Shown in pieces: positions 42,496 to 49,091 of a stretch of 64,000 nucleotides of DNA. Under the pieces are notes generated by a model that worked only from the letters and a program-made list of their open reading frames with translations, did no database searches and had not been told where the DNA came from. The position numbers were made by a program, and so were the translations under genes. Every line of letters begins with the position of its first letter. Position 1 is the stretch's first letter. The DNA lies in NCBI GenBank assembly GCA_963773105.1, contig CAVZAA010000003.1, forward strand, positions 1,240,001 to 1,304,000, given 5' to 3'. Source of the DNA: Trebonia sp963773105 (GTDB lineage Bacteria; Actinomycetota; Actinomycetes; Streptosporangiales; Streptosporangiaceae).

Positions 42496-43047
42496 TTAGA
42501 AGCCGCCGAAGCCGCCGCCACCGCCGAAGCCGCCGAAGCCGCCCTGGTCGTGATGCTCCCGCTCGCGCTTCTCGTCCTCGTAGATGCGGTCGATGCAGAC
42601 CGCGATGGCGATGATCAGCGCGTCGTCCACGCCCGGCTCGACCTCTACCCCGTAGGTGTCCCTGATCCTGAACCACTTGCGCGAGATCCGGCCGATGACC
42701 CGGTGGCCGTCCTTCAGCTCCCAGTCCTTGTCGGCGAAGCTGCCGACCGCCTCGAGCCGCGTCCCGTCGAAGAGGTCGATCTCGTACCGGTGGTGAATCG
42801 GCGAGAAGAACGCCGGGCGGACGGTCGCGACGACGCCCTGGCCGTTCTCGATCTCCATCGTGTCGCGCATCGAGAAGAACTTCTTGCGGATGAGGATGAG
42901 CAGGTTGCCGTAGGCGTCCTTGAGCTCGAACGTCTCGCGGAAGCTGAGCGCCTTGCCGTCGACCAGGAAGACGCGGTTGCCGCTCTCGTCCTCGATCCAG
43001 AAGTCAGCCCTGAGGGAGAAAATCCGTTCCTGGACCAGGTATCTCAT
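42496..43047 (-). CDS. LURP-one-related (DUF567) protein
   Basis: 183 residues with the tubby-like LURP-one-related beta-barrel: MRYLVQERIFSLRADFWIEDESGN, VFLVDGKALSFRETFELKDAYGN, IRKKFFSMRDTMEIEN, and ISRKWFRIRDTYGVEV. The tail HHDQGGFGGFGGGGGFGGF is Gly/Phe-rich low complexity. The family may bind membrane lipids. A second protein of the same broad fold is encoded at 43489. Confidence 0.85.
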   Translation of the reverse strand: MRYLVQERIFSLRADFWIEDESGNRVFLVDGKALSFRETFELKDAYGNLLILIRKKFFSMRDTMEIENGQGVVATVRPAFFSPIHHRYEIDLFDGTRLEAVGSFADKDWELKDGHRVIGRISRKWFRIRDTYGVEVEPGVDDALIIAIAVCIDRIYEDEKREREHHDQGGFGGFGGGGGFGGF

Positions 43048-43234
43048 GACAAAAAACTATATGCCGGGTTCGCGCTCCGTGGCCTGGATCACACGTGAAC
43101 ATCGATGCCCCGCCGTCGGGCGTCGGCCGCCACCACCCGGCTCGCGATCACCGACAGGCGGCTCCGCTGGGCCGGCGGCAGGTCGGCCACCAGAACCGCG
43201 ATCTCCGCCGCGAAGGCCGCCGCCCCCCGGTCGA

Positions 43235-43487
43235 TGACCTCGTACTCGACGACGATCAGGAGGCCACCGGCCGGCTGGCGAAGGCGGCCGCCGAGGTGGA
43301 TATCGTCATCGACTACCCGTGGGGACGGCCGGCCGCCAGCGCGATGATGGCCCTGCTCACGGCCCGTTCGGACCGCAGCCAGGCGATGGACTGGATCCAG
43401 ATCGGGGCCGTCGCCGGACCCACCAGCGAACTGCCGTCGGCGGTCCTTTCCTCTGACCTAGCCGAGCTCCCGCCGTACACTCGGTAA
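43235..43487 (+). pseudogene. zinc-type alcohol dehydrogenase/quinone reductase fragment
   Basis: A piece of about 80 codons (ATGRLAKAAAEVDIVIDYPWG, MALLTARSDRSQAMDWIQIG, VAGPTSELPSAVL) matches the nucleotide-binding half of MDR-type dehydrogenases. Both the N-terminal catalytic part and the C-terminus are missing. Remnant with no start of its own. Confidence 0.65.
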
Positions 43488-43488
43488 C

Positions 43489-44061
43489 GTGGCAGACCCC
43501 TTCGCCTTTCGGGAATTGCGCATACGGCAGCCCGGTAAGGTCCTCCCCGGCCGTGCCAGATACGAGATATTCGACCCGGACAAGAACCTGCTGGCCGTCG
43601 CCGCCGAGACCGAGAGCCGGGGTGTGCTGCAGACCATGATCGGTCTGGTGCCTGGCACCCGGGTCCTCGCCGTCCGAACGCCGGACGGCGAGCCAGTGCT
43701 CACGCTGGTCCGGCAGGACAGCGAGAACAACTGGCTCGCGGCGCTGACCGATCCGGATGGCCAGCTGATCGGCAAGATCCGGATCGAGTTCAGCAGGCGG
43801 CACTACACCCTGCTCGACCAGCAAGGTCAGGTCGTGGGCAAGGCAGCCGGGGACCTCGGCGCCACCCAGTTCTCCGTCACCGGCGCCGAGGGCGAGCGCT
43901 ACGCCCAGATCCGCAAGACCTGGGCCGGCCTCGGCAAGGAGCTCCTCACCTCGTCCGACCATTACACGGTGACGTTCACCGGCCCGGTCTCGCCGCAGAT
44001 CCGCACGATGATCGTGATGGTGCCGATCGTCCTCGACATGACCAGGCACGGCCCGTACTAG
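43489..44061 (+). CDS. phospholipid-scramblase/LURP-fold protein
   Basis: 190 residues, beta-rich, with repeated strand units (YEIFDPDKNLLAVAAE, VRTPDGEPVLTL, ALTDPDGQLIGKIRIEF, LLDQQGQVVGKAAG) and a single C-terminal hydrophobic helix (TMIVMVPIVLDM). Pattern of bacterial scramblase-related proteins. GTG at 43489. It lies near, but opposite to, the LURP-one gene. Confidence 0.75.
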   Translation: MADPFAFRELRIRQPGKVLPGRARYEIFDPDKNLLAVAAETESRGVLQTMIGLVPGTRVLAVRTPDGEPVLTLVRQDSENNWLAALTDPDGQLIGKIRIEFSRRHYTLLDQQGQVVGKAAGDLGATQFSVTGAEGERYAQIRKTWAGLGKELLTSSDHYTVTFTGPVSPQIRTMIVMVPIVLDMTRHGPY

Positions 44062-44077
44062 TCGGTACTAGGCGCCC

Positions 44078-44887
44078 TTAATGGAACGTCGCGGTGGCCA
44101 GGACCGTGCCGTTCGCGCTGAGCAGGCGGGCGCCCATGATGGCGCCAGGGCCGGCGGTGTACGGGCTGCTGGCCCAGGATCCGTAGCCGTTGCTGAGGCG
44201 AAACTCCCCGACGTCCTTGAAGTGCCCGTCGGCCTCCTCAAGCTGGCATTTCACGGTGGCGTCCCCGAGGCCCTCCAGGTTCACCGACATGTAGGTCCAC
44301 CACGGACTCTCGTTATAGACGAAGGCCTGGCCGACGACCTGGTGGTCGCTGGTGACGAACGAGGCGCTGCTCAGCGCGGACGTCTGGGACGAAGCCGACG
44401 CGGGCGCGGTGGCGTCGCGCAGCCCCCAGCCGACGCCTCCCCCCACCAGCGCGACCGCCACGGCCGCGGCCGCCAGCAGGCGGCGGCTGAGACTGCCCGG
44501 TGGCCAGGCCGGCCGGTGCGGCCGGTCCGCACGGCGCTTCGCGCGCTCGTCGGTGAGCACCCGGACGTCCGCTGACGGCTGGCTGGGGACGTCCGCTGGC
44601 CGCTGGCCGGCGACATCGGATGACGGCTGGCCGGGGGCGGTGAGGCCGAGGCGGTCAAGCACCCGGGACTCGAAGCCGGCCGGCGGTTCCTGGGGCGGCA
44701 GCAGGGCGAGCAGTTCATCCCCGACCATGGTCAGCTCGCGGACATGCTCACGACAGGATTCGCAGCCGTCCAGGTGCGCGAGCGCGGCCGCGCGCTCGCG
44801 GCCGGTGAGCACGCCGAGCGCAAGCTCCGCGGCCACCTCGGCGAACTCGTCGCAGCTCATGTCGTCCATGTCGTCCAACTCACTCAT
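44078..44887 (-). CDS. RskA-type anti-sigma factor
   Basis: 269 residues: N-terminal zinc-type anti-sigma domain with HLDGCESCREHV (H-x3-C-x2-C, about residue 42), one transmembrane helix (LLAAAAVAVALVGGGVGWGL, about residue 150), and an extracytoplasmic C-terminal domain (WWTYMSVNLEGLG...). Its start overlaps the sigma-factor gene by 8 bp. It would hold the ECF sigma factor until a membrane signal triggers proteolysis. Confidence 0.87.
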   Translation of the reverse strand: MSELDDMDDMSCDEFAEVAAELALGVLTGRERAAALAHLDGCESCREHVRELTMVGDELLALLPPQEPPAGFESRVLDRLGLTAPGQPSSDVAGQRPADVPSQPSADVRVLTDERAKRRADRPHRPAWPPGSLSRRLLAAAAVAVALVGGGVGWGLRDATAPASASSQTSALSSASFVTSDHQVVGQAFVYNESPWWTYMSVNLEGLGDATVKCQLEEADGHFKDVGEFRLSNGYGSWASSPYTAGPGAIMGARLLSANGTVLATATFH

Positions 44888-45461
44888 CTTCTGCGTCCTC
44901 CGGAAGGAGGGCCGCACGCAGTTTCTGTAGGCCGTACCTGATCCTGGTCTTCGCGGTGCCCACGGGCACCCCCTCCGCCTCGGCGATCTGGCGGGCCGTC
45001 ATGCCGTAGATGCCGGCCATCGCCACCGCCCGGGCCTGCTCGGCCGGGAGCCTGCGCAGTTCGCGGCGGAGCCCGGCGGCGCTGTCGTTGGCGACCGCGA
45101 TCCGCTCCGGCGAGTCGGCGATCGAGGTGATCAGCAGCGCAAGGTCGTTCGGGTCCATCGGCGCCGACGAGCGTCCGCGCAGGACGTCGATCGCCAGATT
45201 GTGCGTGATCCTGGTCAGCCAGCCGCGAACCGTCCCCTGCCGGCCGTCGAACATCTGCGCGTGCTTCCAGGCCCGTTCGAAGGCCTGCTGCGCGACGTCC
45301 TCGGCCACGTTCCTGTCGCGCAGCACGTTCAGCGCCACCCCGTACACCAGCCCCTGAAACCGTCGCACGAAGGCGACCGCCAGCTCGGCGTCGCCCGAGC
45401 CAAGGCCTGCGAGCAGCGTCTCATCGGGCAGCCGTTCGGCCGGAGTCGCCATCATTGCCAT
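44880..45461 (-). CDS. ECF RNA polymerase sigma factor
   Basis: 193 residues. Region 2: RNVAEDVAQQAFERAWKHAQMF and WLTRITHNLAIDVLR. Region 4: GIYGMTARQIAEAEGVPVGTAKTRIRYGLQKLR. SigK-like type partnered with RskA anti-sigma factors. ATG at 45461, 5 bp after the lipoprotein stop. The operon is lipoprotein-sigma-anti-sigma. Confidence 0.92.
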   Translation of the reverse strand: MAMMATPAERLPDETLLAGLGSGDAELAVAFVRRFQGLVYGVALNVLRDRNVAEDVAQQAFERAWKHAQMFDGRQGTVRGWLTRITHNLAIDVLRGRSSAPMDPNDLALLITSIADSPERIAVANDSAAGLRRELRRLPAEQARAVAMAGIYGMTARQIAEAEGVPVGTAKTRIRYGLQKLRAALLPEDAEDE

Positions 45462-45466
45462 GTTAC

Positions 45467-46072
45467 TCAGTACCCGCCGCCCCCCGCCGGCGATGATGCG
45501 GGCGCGGGGGTGGTGGCACCCGAGACCGTCACCGCGGCGGTGATCGAGGTTCCGGCCGGATCGACCAGCCACCACTTGGCGCCGAAGGCGTCGCTGCCCT
45601 GCCCGCTGACCTGACCCGGGCCCGAGTCGCCCGAGAAGTAGTACAGCGGGTGGCCGTCGTAGACCACCTGTCTAGCGCCGCCCGACCTGGTGATCGTGGA
45701 CAGGTCGGCCTTGGTGACGCCGCCCGACGCGGTCACCGCGCCGGTCACGGTCACCGGCGGCCAGGCAGCGGCGCACGCCCCCGAGCAGGCGGAGGAATCC
45801 ATAGCGTCCTTCGCCCACAGGTACACCGACCGTCCGGACCCGTCGGTCAGGAACGCCCCCGCGGATCCTGACTTCGTGCTGATGACCAGGCCCGAGCCCG
45901 ACCCGGCAGCGGCGGGACTGGCCGATCCGCCGGCGGGCGAGGCGGGTGTCGACGAGCTGCTGGTACCCGAACTGCCGCAGGCCGCGGTGAGCAGCGCCGC
46001 CCCAAGCGCCGCCGTGACACCGGCACCGAGCCGGACGGCCCCGTGCGTTCGAATTCCCACCGACGCGCTCAT
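45467..46072 (-). CDS. Yx(F/W)xxD-repeat (COG4315) lipoprotein
   Basis: 201 residues. Signal peptide with lipobox LTAACGSS, a Ser/Gly/Ala linker, then two Lipoprotein_15 repeats (FLTDGSGRSVYLWAKD...CSGACAAAWPPV and VVYDGHPLYYFSGDSGPGQVSGQG), the usual C-C pair included. Surface-anchored; function unknown, but such proteins often partner ECF sigma factors. ATG 46072 preceded by GGGAGAGG; ATG 46078 is an alternative. Confidence 0.87.
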   Translation of the reverse strand: MSASVGIRTHGAVRLGAGVTAALGAALLTAACGSSGTSSSSTPASPAGGSASPAAAGSGSGLVISTKSGSAGAFLTDGSGRSVYLWAKDAMDSSACSGACAAAWPPVTVTGAVTASGGVTKADLSTITRSGGARQVVYDGHPLYYFSGDSGPGQVSGQGSDAFGAKWWLVDPAGTSITAAVTVSGATTPAPASSPAGGGGY

Positions 46073-46280
46073 CGTCATCCTCTCCCGTCCGCTCACCTTC
46101 GCCGTCACAATGACTACGGGCCGCAACGGGTTGTTGGCTTGACGGAACCCCTGTGACTCCGATCACATCGGAATAGCTCAGCCGCCGACTCAGGCTGCCG
46201 CTCGGCCTGCCCGTCCCCGCCGCGCCATGGACGAACCCCAGCAGAGCGTCGCCTTCTTGCTGTTATCCGATTCGCCAGGC

Positions 46281-46396
46281 TGTCGGCTACGCCAGCGACA
46301 GATCCCGGCTCCTGTCACCTACGCCAGCGACCGCGTTTATTGGTGTCGCTGGCGTCGGTGACAGGCGGCGTTTGGGGTCGATGGCGTGGCCGACAG
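46281..46396. repeat. palindromic interspersed repeat, locus B
   Basis: About 116 bp almost identical to the reverse complement of 18507-18634: GCCAGCGACAGATCCCGGCT, then CCTGTCACCTACGCCAGCGAC, loop, GTCGCTGGCGTCGGTGACAG, then GGCGGCGTTTGGGGTCGATG. It lies in the 505-bp gene-free region (46073-46577) between the lipoprotein gene and the truncated PD-(D/E)XK-type gene; nothing else is seen there. Confidence 0.85.
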
Positions 46397-46577
46397 GGCC
46401 GGGGCGAGTCAGGAAAACCGGCGTCGGTGACGACAATTCCCACACCCAACCCCGGCTGGCCGCAGATCAGCAGGCGATGGACGATGCCCATTGGCACCAC
46501 GCAGCCGATCGCATTAGATTTCCGGTTCGATTCATTTTCCGAGAACAGATAATTACCGCGAGTTTGTTCCTACACTG

Positions 46578-47189
46578 ATGCCGCAGTGGCCTCGCTACGC
46601 GACGTCGAAGTGGCTGCGTTATGAGTGTCCGGTCGATCTCCTGGTCATCTGCCCGGATGACGCGACCGCCGACTGGTACGCCCACCCGATCCCGACCAAG
46701 CTCCGCGGGTACACGCACTGGCCGATCATCCTCCGGGAGGGGCAGGTATCCGGCATCGCCGGCGCTGAACAGGTAAATGCCGACATGGCGATGGCCGTCT
46801 TGTCGTTCATGTACCACGGAGAGAAGGACGGCGTCGCCGACGCCTTCGCGGCGAGAATCCTTTCCCTGGAACCCGCTGAAGCTCGGAAGTACTATGCATA
46901 CGCGGTCAGGATGTCATCCGAAGTCGCACGCAACGCTCTGGAGAACCTCATGGCAACGAAGTACGACGAGCCGTTCAGCTGGCTCGGCCAGCGCTTCTAT
47001 CGCGAGGGCCACGAGGAAGGGCTAGTCGCGGGCGAGCGTGGCACGATTCTCATGGTGCTGAAGGCCCGCGGCCTGAAGGTCAGCGAGCGTGAGCGCGATC
47101 TCATTGACGCCTGCGATGACCTCGCCAAGCTCAGGGGATGGGCCGAGGCTGCCCTCATCGCCGAGACCACGGAGCAGGTATTCCGCTGA
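46578..47189 (+). pseudogene. Rpn/PD-(D/E)XK-type transposase-associated protein, N-terminally truncated
   Basis: 203 residues (SKWLRYECPVDLLVICPDDATADWYAHPI, GYTHWPIILREGQ, AEARKYYAYAVRMSSEVARNALENLM, YREGHEEGLVAGERG) resemble the C-terminal two-thirds of a protein common in filamentous actinobacteria. The N-terminal 80 residues or so with the nuclease start are absent. The ATG at 46578 falls just after the repeat locus. It overlaps the 3' part of the opposite nrtR frame by 193 bp. Confidence 0.6.
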
Positions 47190-47929
47190 ACGACTCGCAT
47201 TCGCGGTGCCAGCGATGCAGGTAAGGCGGTCCGGCGGGGGCGGAAGGCGGCGAAGGGGTTGGTTATCACGAGCGTCCGGGCGGCGAAGCGGTAGAGGGTC
47301 GCGGGGCGGCCGCCGGTTGAGGTGGGGCGGGAGACGTCGGTGGTCGGCTCGATGACGCCTCTGCGGGTCAGGATGCGCTGCAGGTTGGTGGCCGAGACGG
47401 GGTGGCCCAGGGCGGCGGCGTAGGTGTCGCGGAGCTGGGAGATCGTGAACGTCTCGGGGGCGAGCGCGAAGCCGATGTTGGTGTAGGAGAGCTTCGCGCG
47501 CAGCCGGTTCCTGGCCGAGCCGACGATCGAGCCGTGATCGAACGCGGTCGGCGGCAGGGCGTCGACCAGGTGCCAGGCGGTGTCGGCGGGCAGGCTCGGC
47601 CGCGCGTCCGGCGTGACCAGCGCCAGGTACGCCGTCGCGAGCACCCGCTCCTGCGGGTCGCGGGCCGGATCGCTGCGCGTCTCGAGCTGCTCAAGGTGCG
47701 CGATCTGGGGGATGTCGACCTTCGCGGCCAGGTGCCTGCTGGCGGATGCGCCGAGCCGCTCGCCGGCCTCGAGCAGACCGCCCGGCAGGGCCCACGTTCC
47801 CTCGAACGGAGATTCCGCGCGCCGCCACAGCAGGACGCACAGCCGCTGCTGGCGGACCTGGAACACCACCCCGAGCGCTTCGTGCTGGAAGCAGCCCACC
47901 GTCTGGTCGGTGGCCTCGTCATTACGCAC
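46997..47929 (-). CDS. nrtR: NrtR-type NUDIX/winged-helix regulator of NAD synthesis
   Basis: N-terminal NUDIX domain (VVFQVRQQRLCVLLWRR, FEGTWALPGGLLEAGERLGASASRHL; the Nudix box is degenerate, consistent with ligand binding rather than hydrolysis) and a C-terminal winged helix (TISQLRDTYAAALGHPVSATNLQRILTRRGVI). It normally ends near FAAFRP (about 47235). Here the frame stays open for about 75 more codons, antisense to the truncated gene at 46578. The natural stop was therefore probably lost when that fragment joined. It is divergent from nadABC, whose promoter carries two palindromes. Confidence 0.8.
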   Translation of the reverse strand: MRNDEATDQTVGCFQHEALGVVFQVRQQRLCVLLWRRAESPFEGTWALPGGLLEAGERLGASASRHLAAKVDIPQIAHLEQLETRSDPARDPQERVLATAYLALVTPDARPSLPADTAWHLVDALPPTAFDHGSIVGSARNRLRAKLSYTNIGFALAPETFTISQLRDTYAAALGHPVSATNLQRILTRRGVIEPTTDVSRPTSTGGRPATLYRFAARTLVITNPFAAFRPRRTALPASLAPRMRVVQRNTCSVVSAMRAASAHPLSLARSSQASMRSRSRSLTFRPRAFSTMRIVPRSPATSPSSWPSR

Positions 47930-48032
47930 ACGCTCATCGTAACGGGACCGGCGGTCCGAAGATTGTGAGCGAAACCGGCGATCTGGCCGAGGGTGTGGCT
48001 CATCGGGCCGACGCGGAATTACCCGTTAAGTG

Positions 48033-48083
48033 GTTTTTGTCCTAGAGTTGAAAACCTCATGTTTTCGACTTAGAGTCGGAAAC
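48033..48083. promoter_or_regulatory. tandem NrtR-type operators
   Basis: Two 23-bp palindromes with the same plan: 48033-48055 (arms GTTTTTGTCC and AGTTGAAAAC around TAG) and 48061-48083 (arms GTTTTCGACT and AGTCGGAAAC around TAG; 9 of 10 arm positions pair). Centres are 28 bp apart. The second ends at the base before the nadA ATG, so binding would block initiation directly. Confidence 0.75.
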
Positions 48084-49091
48084 ATGGAAGACATGCAAGG
48101 GACAGCAGAGGTTCACCAAGCGGACGCGGGCTGGGCTGACCGGGTGCGGCGACTGGCGGCGGAGCGCGGTGCGGTGATCCTGGCGCACAACTACCAGCGG
48201 GCCGAGATCCAGGAGGTCGCCGACCATGTCGGCGACTCGCTCGCGCTCGCCCGGCTCGCGGCGGCGAGCTCCGCTCGGGTGATCGTGCTGTGCGGGGTGT
48301 ACTTCATGGCGGAAACGGCGAAGATCCTCGCTCCCGAACGGACCGTGCTGATACCGGACGCGCGAGCCGGCTGCTCCCTCGCCGACAGCATCACCGTCGA
48401 GCAGCTCGTCGCCTGGAAGGCCGAGCACCCGGGCGCGGCGGTCGTCGCCTACGTGAACACCAGCGCCGAGGTCAAGGCCGAGGCCGACGTGTGCTGCACC
48501 TCGGCCAACGCGGCCGAGGTGGTGTCAGCGATCCCCGCCTCGCGGGAGGTGCTCTTCCTGCCCGACCAGTTCCTCGGCGCGCACGTCCGCCGGGTCACCG
48601 GCCGGGAGAACCTGCAGATCTGGGCCGGGGAGTGCCACGTGCACGCGGGGATCAGCCCGCAGGCGCTGCGCGACGCGGCGGCGGCCAACCCGGCGGCCGA
48701 GCTGTTCGTGCACCCCGAGTGCGGCTGCTCGACGTCGGCGTTGTGGCAGGCGGGGACCGGCGACCTTCCGGCCGAGCGGACCCGCGTGCTCTCCACCGGC
48801 GGGATGCTGGCGGCGGCCCGATCCACCCGCGCCCCGGCCGTGCTGGTGGCGACCGAGATCGGGATGCTGCACCAGCTGCGCAAGGCTAACCCGGCCGTCC
48901 GCTGGGAACCGGTCAACCCGCACGCGAACTGCCACTACATGAAGATGATCACGGCCGAGGCGCTGGAGCGCTGCCTGCGCGACGGGACCACCGAGGTGGA
49001 CGTCGCCCCTGAGATCGCGGCCCGCGCCCGCAAGGCGGTCGAGGCCATGATCGCGACCGGCCCGGCTCCGGCAAGCGCGAGCGCCCGATGA
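48084..49091 (+). CDS. nadA: quinolinate synthase
   Basis: 335 residues. It condenses iminoaspartate with dihydroxyacetone phosphate to quinolinate using a 4Fe-4S cluster. Visible: AHNYQRAEIQEVADHVGDS, cluster Cys70 in VLCGVYFMAET, CC in ADVCCTSANA, and HPECGCS with the third Cys. The ATG at 48084 directly abuts an NrtR-type operator and no Shine-Dalgarno is seen, so a leaderless message or a start at the ATG 48093 is possible. It overlaps nadB by 4 bp. Confidence 0.94.
   Translation: MEDMQGTAEVHQADAGWADRVRRLAAERGAVILAHNYQRAEIQEVADHVGDSLALARLAAASSARVIVLCGVYFMAETAKILAPERTVLIPDARAGCSLADSITVEQLVAWKAEHPGAAVVAYVNTSAEVKAEADVCCTSANAAEVVSAIPASREVLFLPDQFLGAHVRRVTGRENLQIWAGECHVHAGISPQALRDAAAANPAAELFVHPECGCSTSALWQAGTGDLPAERTRVLSTGGMLAAARSTRAPAVLVATEIGMLHQLRKANPAVRWEPVNPHANCHYMKMITAEALERCLRDGTTEVDVAPEIAARARKAVEAMIATGPAPASASAR

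Noticed and set aside
43089..43290. Minus-strand open frame with a protein-like end (LPPAQRSRLSVIASRVVAADARRRGIDVHV region)
   Set aside because: No start codon found and it overlaps the dehydrogenase fragment; could be a second remnant but support is too thin.
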